From Chimonanthus salicifolius (taxonomy: Eukaryota > Streptophyta > Magnoliopsida > Laurales > Calycanthaceae), in assembly GCA_013350335.1 (NCBI GenBank), contig CM023534.1, forward strand, positions 17,999,302-18,063,301: a DNA stretch of 64,000 bases, in the 5' to 3' direction. Below are positions 36,471 through 48,200 of this stretch, piece by piece (position 1 is the first letter of the stretch; each line of letters starts with the position of its first letter). The position numbers and the translations under genes are program-made. Below the pieces are notes generated by a model. That model did no database searches. It was not told where the DNA came from and saw only the letters and a list, made by a program, of their open reading frames with translations.

Positions 36471-37552
36471 CAAAGGAACCAAACACCCCACATAATAGAT
36501 CTCCATATGCCAGAATTTTGATGAAAAACATGATGGACCCTCCAAATAAGCATGGAATCACCTTCGCCTAACTGCAAAGCCATTCACTAAGTAAAACCTT
36601 ATTAGAATATGGAATGTGCTGATTGCCCCAGATGAAGGCCACAAGTGTTCTATGACAGATCTCAGATGAGCTTGTTGGTTGTTCAAGGGATAAGGTTATA
36701 TGGTTCTGATCTCATAGTTGAAGTCAAGGATGCAAATGAACTGATGGTCGTGTAATAGAGCAGCTCTTAGGTTTGCTTAAAGCATCACTTTGCAGTGTTA
36801 TTGACTGGAGACTTGAAATTTGTAATTTAACAGGTCAAGGATGCAGAACAGGGAGAAGTGCAATTAGGTCAATTTCATGGGCTGTGAAGTAGAGTTCAAA
36901 GACTAGCAAACATCATTTTTCATCATCATCATTAGAGTTAGGAAAAGCCAAGAAAGGCAAAGATAGTGTGTTGTTTTATTCTATATTTGATAATTTTAAC
37001 TTTGATGAGGTAGCAAGAAGCAAGGAAAGACCAGCAGACATTCGTGGACTTCTTTAATGATAAGGATGAGGTTCCAGTTTGGTGGGCATTGAGAATTCAA
37101 TGTTTTTTATAGCACTTGATGGACGAGCTCTTGCCTTTGGTGTAGTTCTTGGTCAAAATGAGGTAAAAGGAGATGGCTATTGATCCTCCTGTTCCATCTG
37201 CTAAAATGTTTTCCAATCGAAGTGTCGTTTTCGGTCAAGTCCTGACATGACACTTGAATTCATATTTACTTAGGTCAAAAAACAACAAATAATTCAATAA
37301 TAAAATAAGCTCACACCTCTGATCAATGGTGAAGATTGCTCTTAATTGATGGCCATGAATCTACCTCAGAAAATGGGAGTCCTGAATCAAATCTCACTCC
37401 ACTTTAAAGGGTCATCTCTGTAGAGTTACTCAGTGTATGTGGATAGGGAGACTTACATATGCTCTAAGAATTAATCAAGTGCTTTAAGAGGCGAGATCAC
37501 TCTCATGTGAAAGAGATGATGTGGATATTGCTCCCACTTTGTTAATCACGTT
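36471..37552. other. Intergenic DNA, no recognisable gene
   Basis: Possibly more TE remnants. No sustained reading frame and no termini. Confidence 0.35.
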
Positions 37553-37560
37553 CTCACAAT

Positions 37561-37944
37561 CATTGTGACAAATACCTTTCTCGGGATATTAACGGCAATT
37601 GGTAATATCGGATATTTTTAAATTCTCGGATTTTTACTAGGAATTTAACGGGAAAATCTCGCTGAAATTATAATATTTAAAAATAATAAAAATAGAATAA
37701 ATAAAAACATTAATAAAATAAAAATGGTAAGAAGGAATTTACCGGGAATTTATCGGGAATTTACTTGCAATTTATTGGGATATATCGCGATATTACCACT
37801 TATCTCATTTTTAATGCGATTTTATCGGGAATTTACCGGAAATTTATACGCTATGGCCATAAAAACGCGTTTTTAATGCGATAATGCTATTTTGCGGATA
37901 AAAACGCGGTAAATTTGAAAATACCACCGATATTTGTGACAAGG
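37561..37944. mobile_element. Non-autonomous hAT-type MITE (384 bp) with perfect 8-bp TSD
   Basis: Flanked by ctcacaat at 37,553-37,560 and 37,945-37,952. The ends are CATTGTGACAAATA and, inverted, CCTTGTCACAAATA (12 of 14). The 8-bp duplication and CA..TG ends fit hAT elements. The interior has many iterations of 'tttaccgggaattta', 'tatcggg' and 'taatgcgat', with no coding capacity. Confidence 0.85.
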
Positions 37945-37952
37945 CTCACAAT

Positions 37953-40640
37953 GACATAGTTCAAACATCCCCAAAAAATAAGCTTGGATGGGTTAATACG
38001 CCTAAATGGCCCTAGTGAGCACAATGGGCATTAATGGGCTTCTTTTGTTGGATGAAGTGATGTTGCAGATGATGATCTCACTAGCTTCGTAGAAAATCTA
38101 TCCATATTTTATTATTATTATTATTTTAGATTAACGTGTGGGAAACTCAGACACAGTCCTATCCAAATTTGTATCAATTGAAAGATCAAAAGCACTGGAT
38201 CGACAAGTTAGCCGTAGCTCTCAATCAATGAACATCTCAAGGATCCAGACACATGAATTTTAGGAAAGAGATGGTAACGATTTTTTTTTTTTTCTTTTTA
38301 AGGATTGACGAGATAGTCAAGAACCCGTCTCAGAAAGTGAGTGTTTTGTGATAGATTCACATTCCACCCTAACGGTTCACTCCCTATAGCCTTATCCGTA
38401 CTCGATATACATAAATTGAGAGGTTTTCACATTCTCCAAAAGACTGCTTAGTTGAGATGCACGGGAGTCATCAAAAAAAAATTATTCATCTTTCCTACAC
38501 AAAGGTTCCTAAAATAAATTAACTAAGTCAACCCTTAAAACAAATCTTACAGTCGGAGCTACCACGTTTCCAACAGGATTAACACTCCTAATAAAAAACA
38601 CTCTCGTATTCTTGGTAGATGGTGGGATAAACAAAATAAGAGAGAAGCCTTTTTTCCTAGATGGATTAAGAAAAAAGGTTAACAAAAATCAAATGGGGTT
38701 TTGGACTATGGCCATAACAATATGCTTAAGCTCCATCTACATGAGTCTAATTCTTGCATTAGATATGGGAGCGTATTTTTGTTGGATCATCTGTCACATA
38801 TCTTTAGTTATCTTAGTATTCTCATATATAAGAAGGAAATCATCATAGAGTGACTAAAAATAATATTGCATGCTGTATAGTAGTGCTTTACGCATCTCTA
38901 ACATATTTTTGTCAACTTAAATGTCAATTTATAGTTACTTTTAGAAGGTTATTTCATTAATTTTTTTAATGGTGTGTTATACATCATATTCTTCTAAAAG
39001 ATTTTTCATCAATCTCCTCAATAAGTGGTAATTAGATCCATTTATTATTATTATTATTATTTTACTTTTACCAATTCCACACTTAAAAGACTTAGCCTGC
39101 AGTTTGGATGAGGGGAATGGAAGGGAAATGAGGGATCTCATGCGATCGTCTCTCTAACCTGTGCTAATGGAGAACTACTCCTACTCATCCTAACCTGAGT
39201 TGGGCGACTCGTCTCCTCGATCTCGAGAGATCGACTTTGAGAACTCAGCTTGCAGGAGCTAGCGATAGTGAGCTACTGAGTCAAATCCATGTCCAACAAT
39301 GGAAGCAAGATCAATCCCTGCCCACGTGAGAATGAACTTTCTTACGTCGGAGGTGATACGAAGATGTTGACCATTGATCGACCATGATTTCTAAGCTGAC
39401 GTGGGTGATACAAAGATACTGACCATTGATTGGCCATGATTTCTCCTTTGCACACTCTTTTCCTGAGATCAACTTTAAGTACTAGTTTCTTGGAGAAGAT
39501 TTGGATGTCCTCATTTCTATTACCACCAGATGATTGTGGAGTACAATCTTCCTCTTTCCTTTGTCTGGGCCTCATGCATCAACTTTTTTTTTTTTGAATT
39601 TACATGTGGAAAATTACAAGATACCTAGCGTAAAATCCTCACGAGTAATTTCTAAGGAGAGAGGCAATCAAGTTGAACTACACCCGTATGGATAATTGAT
39701 CAAAGTAAAATCATTTTTTTGAGGCTTAATCCCAGTTGAATTATTATTATTTTCATGCACCAACGTTAGCTACATCCGTAAGGGTATGGACTCCAGTTTG
39801 AGTCGTAATTATGAGTCATTCTATTAATTTATAATTTTTAAAAGTTATAATAATAATTTATTTATTGTATATTTTATAGGAGTAATAAATAGATTATAAT
39901 TTGTATAAGAGATGTGTTAGTTTTTTTTTCATTTATTAAGGCTCAAAATAAATTATATATGAAAATGTATTTTTTTTCATCTCATATTATATGAGTGGAA
40001 TCCAAGCACTAGGACTTCATTTTAAGTTATATATATTTAATAATTATGTTTCTATCAAAATTTAAACTTTAATTATTTACACTATATGGGTCTAATTCTC
40101 ATAAGATTTATAATATATCAATTTTTTTCTAACGTTTACCAAATAAGATTTTTTTTAAGAGAAAGTTCTTTAGCCGGGGAAACCAAGAAATAAATTATAT
40201 AAAAGTTAAGTAATTAAATAATGTTAGCCTTTTATTGTTAGCCTTTTATTGTTAGCCTTCAAGTAAACAAGACTCAAAGTCATTAAAATAAATTCAATGT
40301 TAGCCTTTTATTGTTAATATATAAAAGTTAAGTAATTAAATACTCCATCATAGTCTCTATTCACTAACTCATCACGAAGCAATCAAATTAAATAAACAAA
40401 TTTAACGTGAAAGGCACACGAAATATTTTGGCTAATTTATTTTTACCATTATTGGGCCTTATTTATGTTTATTATAAATAATATTTAGGTTTAGAAAAAC
40501 AAAGTATAGAGATACATATATGTTTAGATTCACTAAAACAAGCCCTAAAAATTTGTGGAAGAATTGTGACAAACCGTACGAAAACAATATCAAGCATAAT
40601 ACACATACTTAAGATACTACTTTTCTTGATGGATGTATGA
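37953..40640. other. AT-rich intergenic DNA
   Basis: Contains (att)n tracts near 38,109-38,125 and 39,041-39,061, and a 14-bp tandem 'tgttagccttttat' x3 near 40,222-40,262. A fragment of SINE family A lies at about 39,590-39,690 on the minus strand. The 78-codon frame at 38,612-38,848 is not protein-like enough to call. Confidence 0.4.
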
Positions 40641-40643
40641 TAC

Positions 40644-41270
40644 TGTTAGCGTTACGCGCGGAAATAAGAAAAATCGAACGGAAAAAAATACACAGCACAA
40701 TACAATATTTTTAACGTGGTTCATCCCATCTGGCCTACATCTACAGAGCGACAGAATATTCACTATAAAAGAGAAAGAACTATATGTACAATATTAATGA
40801 CTCCCTTGAGTCATGAGTCCAAACCCGAACTCCCGAGCCCCTTGTACACCCCTGTATACAACACATCGACTTCACCTCTCAGTTGATGTGAGTCTCTCTC
40901 ATACCCAGAATAGTGAACCCAACTTTTGTGTTGCTCCCTTTACGCTTCATGCGTCCTACGAGCACATCCCGACGTGCTTCTCAAACGCAAGCGTCTCTGA
41001 TGATGGTGTGTCTCACACACACAGATCTGCACTTCTGCTTTGGCGAAGGGGCTTGTCTTTCTAGCCGCACTTTTGTTGGCTGTCACTCACAGATTTGAAA
41101 ACCCAAATCTGCAGCGGTATTGCACTATTGCTTCCACCCCTCTTCAGCTGTCGAGCTGTCCTCCAGACAACATCAGATCTGTAGCTCACCTCTGTCTGTG
41201 TATACAACCATCTATCAATGTCCAGCATCCTTCTATCTCATGCTGAGACTTCCTTCATGGGGGCCCAACA
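40644..41270 (-). mobile_element. Solo LTR related to the copia-type element at 7,357
   Basis: The plus strand starts TGTTAGCGTTACGCGCGG, the reverse complement of the 3' end of the 900-bp LTRs. It stays alignable for about 510 bases (including 'tattaatgactcccttgagtcatgag') and then diverges before an end at ..GGGCCCAACA. Flanks gatac and aaggc do not match, so the target duplication is lost or one end is rearranged. Confidence 0.75.
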
Positions 41271-41953
41271 AAGGCACTCTTTCCTGAAACCTTTCCTCGA
41301 CATATATGCTATGTGCCACCAAGGCTCAACACGTCCCATGAATATCCATGATATATTCATCGTATCTTGATAAGCCAACTTTATCAAATATGATCAAGAT
41401 GCTTTATTCAATTTGGCATCTTAATATTCCTCTGGCACCACTATTAGGCTACATAGTCTGAATGTGATGGCCCCCACTTAAACATGTGTGGGACTCAATT
41501 AAAGCTAAGATACTAATTTCGATGATCAAATAGAAACAGTCACAACTAGAGAGCTCTACAAAATTTACCCTTCTTAATTTAATGGACAAAATGGTTGCCG
41601 GGATAAAGTGAATTGAGGGAGGGGTTACACTGTGTCAATTTTATGTGTTTTTTAGTCCTTTTGAGTCCAAAAAAAAAAAATCAATCTTAGAAAAAATTGA
41701 AAATTTGAAAAAAAAAATTCTAGCGTAATAACTCAAAATTTGATTTCATTCCCAGTATATAACCAAAACAAAGAATAATGAGATTTTCGAAAAAATTATT
41801 GCGCAATTCAAAGAAAGTAAGAATTACTTATAACACTCAGAAAAATCGAATGTCTCAAAAGCTCACTGGATCACAAGTCTCCACTGGTATTCTTCCGGTG
41901 ATTACTTCACTCATGAATACTCTTCTTTTTCCAACTAAGTTAATATGACTGTG

Positions 41954-42166
41954 CACAAGGGGTTATCCCAATTGATTTGGGAGTAAGATCTCTAGAGAGA
42001 GGTCTGGAGTTTAAACCATGGGAGCTCCAATGATGGGCCACTTTCCTATGAGAATATGTATAGAGTAAGGACCCATCGATTTTGGATAGGGGGTTTTTAC
42101 ACACTCCGAAGGACCAGTCGGGTTCAACAGCCTGGATACCTCCGGACCTCAAAAAAAAAAAAAAAA
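41954..42166 (+). mobile_element. tRNA-derived SINE, family B, plus
   Basis: The body starts near 'aaggggttatcccaattgat', has a B-box region GGTCTGGAGTTTAAACC (from 42,001) and ends in a 16-base A-run at 42,151-42,166. A second copy lies inverted at 50,640-50,812. Confidence 0.7.
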
Positions 42167-42512
42167 GTGATGCCAATAAGATGGATAATGACAAATGGAA
42201 CCTCCAAAATTTGCTCCTCTTTGTTGGATTCATGAGTTTATATGGAAGTGGTTAACTATGCCACCACATGACATATAATGGACTAAGTATCGATGGAAGA
42301 AAAAGACTTATGCCCCCATGACACATGGTGAATTAGGTGTCAATGGGAGATATGCTTAATGTCACCATATAACACACAGTGAGATAGGTGTCCATGGGAG
42401 ATGAGCATATGCAAGTGGCACATGACATGGGAAAATTAGGTTCTTACCACCACAACACTTGGTGGGTTAGGTGTGGAGGTGATGGGATGTCCATGCCATT
42501 AACTTACATATA

Positions 42513-43022
42513 CAGAAAACTCTCTGTAATAGTAGTATTCTATAAAGTTATAATCTGTCTAAAATAGTATCGATAGGTGGTCCCAACCTTGAGCCCATAT
42601 AAAATGTAATAAATCTCTCTAACTCAGTACTTAATACGTTCAAAATAAAAAATGTATTACCCCAAGCATTTTGTAAAATAATATTCTATACACTCAGAAT
42701 ACAAAATTACTGTAATACTGTCTAAGAACCTCACAAACTACATCATCTAGACTTCATAAAAGTAATGAGATAGACTTCTGGATATGCTTCATCATTCTTT
42801 GAGAAGGTGCATGCAATCTGTTCTCAATGAACGAGAACTGTATTAGGAATGGATGGAGTGATTTGTTCTATAAAGAGGAGCTGAAAAAATATTTTAATGA
42901 TAGGTGGGAGTTTTAAAGAGATTTTTAGAAAGAAATACTACTAGTCCCTCTAATTTAATAACCTCTATAATGTAATATATGTACTATGGTCCCAACCATA
43001 TTACATTTTAGAGGTTTTACTG
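42513..43022. mobile_element. Pogo-like (Tc1/mariner) non-autonomous element (510 bp)
   Basis: TA on both sides (42,511-42,512; 43,023-43,024). The left end CAGAAAACTCTCTGTAATAG faces, inverted, CAGTAAAACCTCTAAAATG, and both ends carry a subterminal 'ggtcccaacc' or 'ggttgggacc' word. The CAGTAAAACCTCTATAA-type terminus with a TA duplication is that of plant pogo/Emigrant-like elements. Open frames are lost. Confidence 0.75.
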
Positions 43023-43099
43023 TATACGGGTTAGATAAAGAATGTTTAGTTGGCAAGTGTATGGACCAAGAGATAAAAATAAAAAGGAATTGAGTGGGG

Positions 43100-43389
43100 G
43101 AGAATGATTAGTACGATAAGGGAGGTAAGAGAATCGGTCGTAGGGATGGAGGTATCTTTTGTCGAGATTGGATGCACAATTAATGGAGTGGTAGACCTAC
43201 TTTGGCAAATTGAGAGTCGATAACCATTTCTCCGGCGTCTTCTTGTTGTGCCATTGTATTGATTTTTTGTTTTTCTATTTGATGTTGTTTCTTTGGCTTT
43301 TGTGATCTAAAACTTTTAGACTCTTTTCTTTATAATCATTTCTCTTGTTTTAATGAATTTCTTTTGTTATTGTTTAAAAAAAAAAAAAG
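43100..43389 (+). mobile_element. 5'-truncated LINE 3' end with poly(A)
   Basis: A short frame, MISTIREVRESVVGMEVSF.EIG, followed by NGVVDLL matches the end of the LINE RNase H seen at 26,253 and 49,859. A 3' UTR and an A-run at 43,377-43,388 follow. Confidence 0.7.
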
Positions 43390-43672
43390 AGACAAATAAA
43401 TAAGTTTCAATTAAACTACTCCCCTCTCCAATCCCTTTAAATGAGCTGCATGCAAGTGTGTTCTTTTTATGGACCTAAGTGAGCCCACTGCATACATCAT
43501 ATTGTGTAGAATGCATTAACTTGGTCATTACAAATTTACAAGGGTGGTCATTGCAAGGAAGAAGATTACCAGTTTCTTAATCAATGTAGTTCTTTGCTCT
43601 CTCTTTTGCAACTTCACATGTTGCTGCTAATCCAAGAACAAATGTATTAAATGTGGGAGGTAGGGTTTCCAC

Positions 43673-43781
43673 TAGAGGTCCGAATATCGGCCGATATCTC
43701 GGCTGCATCATATCAGCTGTTTTTGTAAAAAAAAAAATTGAGAGAAAAATATCGGCCGAAACCGTTTCTTCGACCCCTGGT
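43673..43781. mobile_element. Very small MITE (about 109 bp) with 'atatcggccgatat' core
   Basis: Imperfect inverted ends TAGAGGTCCGAATATCGGCC and, inverted, CAGGGGTCGAAGAAACGG. Flanks gtttccac (left) and gttccac (right) look like a decayed target duplication. Confidence 0.4.
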
Positions 43782-44400
43782 TCCACTATGGTCTTTAAAG
43801 GACTAAATAGCTCCTTGTACAAGAGTATCAGATTTACTTAAACAAGAGTATCACGTTGAAGTGCATGCTTTAAAAATTAATTTGTGGATCAAGCCATCTT
43901 CCAAGAAGGTTGAGTTGGATAGAGTTCAATTGAGGCTGTTGAACTCAGTCAAACTCGACACATCAACATGAAGTCTTATATAATATTAATTAATTAATTA
44001 ATCAATTAAGTTAATAATAAATAAGTTAAAATATCATTCTACATAAATAACTACAGAATGTAAAATGTCAAATACAAAATATATAAAATACAATAAGTTA
44101 ATACACTTTTTCATAAAATTATTTTGTTCACATTAATTACAATTATAATAACAAAATAGTCCAATCAAACATAATACGTTTCGAACCTTTAGGGGGTTAG
44201 TGAGAGTTAACCTTCTCAACCTTTTTGAACCACGGGTCATTAAAGATTTTCAAGGGTCTGAACCAACAAAAGGTTTCAAAGATAATCGAACCACATTTGG
44301 AGAAAATTTAAGATTGAACCGGGTTCAATTACTAGAAAGGGTGGGGTTTTAAAACATTGGTTAAAAGCCTGCAAACTATTATAAACAATCATTCCATACT
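43782..44400. other. AT-rich DNA with possible hAT-like remnant
   Basis: The right part (44,161-44,358) ends 'ggggttttaaaacattgg', like the ends of the element at 46,697-47,566. A convincing left end was not found. Confidence 0.3.
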
Positions 44401-44405
44401 ACGGG

Positions 44406-44589
44406 TTTTTTTTTTTATAACCAAGGTGTCCAGGCCTAGTAGAGCACCCGACTTAACTCTCAAGGCATGTGCAAACATCCCTATCTACAGACACCGGATA
44501 ACTATACGGGGAGTGCCCTTGTGGGGTGAAGTGGAATCGAATTAAGGAGTTATGCTTTCTGAGGCAGGTTCTTAGCCATCACTCCAACA
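44406..44589 (-). mobile_element. SINE, family C, minus
   Basis: The minus strand starts TGTTGGAGTGATGGCTAAGAACC (A-box-like), has ATTCGATTCC (B-box-like), then about 110 bases of body and an A-run (plus-strand T-run 44,406-44,416). Confidence 0.55.
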
Positions 44590-44989
44590 TGTAACACCTG
44601 CATTTTACCTAAAACCGGAGGAAAAGCAATATCAACCACTACCCAGAAGGTCAAATCTTGCAGGCAAGGTATGGTTTTGATGGCAAAATGATAATGATGA
44701 CGACTATGGCCAAACTCTTTACCCTCCTGATCAAATTACCCTTGCTAGACAAAATAAAGAGTTTTCAAAGTTGCCAGGATGGTTTGAAATTTGGATCTCC
44801 TTGAAAGTTGAAACATTATTTCGATGTATACTTGGATGTGGCCACACTTCCATTGGAAAAACTGCAGGCAGCATTCTATCACCGCCAACCTTTCCCTGTA
44901 TGTGCAACAAGCTATTTCAAGTTGGACCTGTAAGTGATTTATGCTATGCAAGAGAACGAAAAGGCGCAAACCAGAACTAATAATCTCCA

Positions 44990-45270
44990 AAAAAAAAAAA
45001 AAAAACTACTTCCTTTCTTTTTCAATGAATAAGAAAAAAATTCTTCATTATTACAAAAGGCGGCAAGCAGGCAAATCTACCAGTGTCGTTTCTGTGTAGT
45101 TTCAAAACACACGTTCTAGTAATGTCTGTCTTTACAAACAAAAAACTTATGAGATTGAAGCATAGTAGCGTAACAAGAATACACAAAAAATGGCCAGCCC
45201 TGAGTAATTCACCTTTCATTTTGCCCGTGGCTGCTGATTGGTAGAAAACGGCTGAAGTGAGAATCCATGC
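44990..45270 (-). other. 3' UTR region of the clathrin assembly gene
   Basis: Lies directly after the TAG at 45,271-45,273. Not repeat-like for about 220 bases, then an A-run on the plus strand at 44,991-45,005. No canonical AATAAA was found. Confidence 0.4.
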
Positions 45271-48200
45271 CTAAAGCAAGCCAGTTGCTCCAAAAGGATT
45301 GCTCTGATGAAGTGGGGGATTCATAGAAGAGGGACTTACAGGGAAGGCATCACCAAAGGGGTTTGCAGGTCCCATCATCATCATATTCTGTTGCTGCATC
45401 TGAGTATTGTTCTGTTGAAGAAAAGGATATGATTGCACCATCGACATATGCTGCTGCTGTCGCTGCTGAGCCATGGCTTCCATTTGAACTGATGGAGGGG
45501 GTGATATGTTGTTTGAAACAACAAATGGATCCTGCATCTCGAATGGATTTGGGGCTGCAACTCCATAAACTGGGTGGCCTTGCCTATATGCTGCTTCATC
45601 ATATAAGCTATTGAGAGTGAGACTGTCCATTCCTCCAGCCTGCACGTGTTGCTACTCATATGAGCCTACAGTTTGACTACCAAACAAGAGGTGAAATGAC
45701 AATGATAAGATGGTTTAGATTGTAAGCTTGTAAAGATAACATCCCTGAATTTCTTGCGCTTAGGATTGCAGTATTGGAACTAGCCAAAATTGGTGGAGAA
45801 ATTAGCCAAAATCAGTACGGCTAGAGACCTGATAAGAGGGAGAATCTTTCTCAGTGATCCAATAGCCCACAGGGGTTAAATGTCCCTGGCATCTTTGGAT
45901 CAAGTGGAGGGAGGAGGGAGGACGATGAATTCTTCAAGACAAGGGTTTCTTGATTCTACATACACCTAGACCGGTTAATAAGAGGGCTCACTTTTTAGCA
46001 GAACAGAGAATGGGTCTTGATAATGCAAGGATAAATATTATGTAATTTTATAAATCTCATGTAATTTAGATCCTTGGTGCTAGGGTGTCCAAGGCATTGT
46101 TTTATTCATCAATACATTTCCATCTTTCAAAAAAACAGTAAAAGGAAACCCAATCATACCTGCTGCATTTTTTTGGAGGGATTGGAGGTGGGGAGAAGAG
46201 AGAAGCGAGCAGAGTTTTTGCTTCTAAACCTCCACCTTTTTTTTCTCAAGACAGAGAGAAAGAGAGCAAAACATTTTTTGGTAACAATCGAGAATATGTA
46301 CAACATGTGAAACAAGGAATTGAGCAAACCACTCATCAAAACATACATATAACAATATATTAGCCCAAACAATCAAGCTAATTGTTCCCAATTTCCCCTT
46401 AAGTGGCTCTCTTGGAATCCCTCCAATACACATTCCACGCCAAAGAAAGAGGCAGGGAGTACCTGCTAGATAGAAGAGGAGAAAAAAGAATGACCAAAAC
46501 AATGGAGGAAAAGGTGGTCAATCAATTCCTCATGATTGCAACAAACAATCACACATTGGGGAAAGCAATCTTCTCAAGTTTATGGTTTTTGAGGGTTAGA
46601 ATTTTGTCTAAAAAAGCAGTCCAACAAATGGAAGGGGGTTTCCAAATAGCAATCACTGGGAAACAAGTGGCTGAAGAGGGTTTAACGAGGGAAAACCAAT
46701 GTTGTAAAACCTGGCCAGGACCGTGGTTGAATCGTCAGTTCAACCTTGACTGTCATAGGTACGGTTCGAGTTCCTCGAAATTTCACCCAAAGCAAAAACC
46801 TGTAAAAAACCTTCTGAACTCGCGGATGAAACCGGTTATTTTATCTCGACCGTAACCCGTAAAAACCCGTTTCAAAAATTATAAAATAAAATACAAAAAA
46901 GTTAAAAGTTGTCGTCCCAACTGGCTTCTCAATTTTGGAAGGAGTGCTTTTGAGATTTGCTTGTGATGGAGAGGAATGATGAAGGAGACGAAATTGGAAA
47001 GTTGGTTTCTTTAGATGATCAAATGAAGATGAAGATGTTGGTTCTTTTGGAGATCATGATGACTTTGGAATTTAAATATTCTTTTTTGGACATTAACTAA
47101 CATTAAGTAATTGAGTTGTTTTGAATATTAATTAGTATTGAGTTGTTAGATGTTAGATGATACCGTGGATTATGAAACTCTTTATTTTGATGATATTATT
47201 GGAGGATAGATAATGGATTGTTAGATGAGATCATAGATTATGAAACCTTATGGTTGGAATAATATTGGAACATGGATGTTGGATTATTAGATTTATTTTA
47301 TTTATAATTATTTTGTAGGAACAAAATATTTTTTTAAGAAAATATAATTTCGTCTCTTATTATGTGTTTTGTATTTTATATTTTATATTTTATAGTACAG
47401 TTATATTTTATTTATTAATTTATTTTATATTATTTAACAATTAATAATTTAATATTATTTAGAAAATCATCTTGATGGCACAGGTTTGACTGAGATACAC
47501 TAAGGTTGAACCTTGAACCTTATTGAACCCAACCTTCCACTAAAACGGGTCGATTTTTAAAACATTAAAGAAAACAAGAGTTTGCTTGAAAAGATCATAC
47601 AATGTTCCTTAATCCAAACCTTTTTGTCCACAACAACTGCAGATGGGATAGAATCTTTTGATATGGGCAATGCGCGCTTCAAATTACTCAATCTCATGAT
47701 CCACAAGGTTCTTTCTGAAAGATAAAGGCAAAAACTGTCCTCCTCCCAAGATCTAAACACATTTGTTAATAGTCTTGCTTTGTTGGGTCAAGATGGAAAT
47801 AGTCTAATATGGGCCCTATAAATCGAAGTGCTTATGAAAGCCTCATGAGAATTGGTTTTAGGAGATCCTTGTTTTATAAAATATATACAAACTAGTTTGC
47901 ATGAACTTTGGTGCAAACTTTGGATTGTGGGGCCCATAGTGGATCCATTCTCCCCCATCACACCACCTACCCCTCGTGAATTCAACCATGCCCAATTTGA
48001 CACCAATTTGACTTTCAAAACCATTGATCTAGCCCAATGAATTTCCACCATTAAATAAATGTGAAATTTGAGGGCCTTAAAAACACATGATTTTTCAAGA
48101 TGGAATTTAATAGGCACCTTACACAAGCCAAGGCCTTTCAAATCTACCCATCCACATAAGCCTCAAGTTGGATCACCGGGCTTTTGAACAAAACTTTGGT

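Noticed and set aside
38612..38848. 78-codon frame with hydrophobic C-terminal half
   Set aside because: Isolated, AT-driven composition, no related exon or splice sites nearby.
43850..44359. hAT-like element ending 'ttttaaaacattg'
   Set aside because: The right end resembles the family, but no matching left end or target duplication was found.
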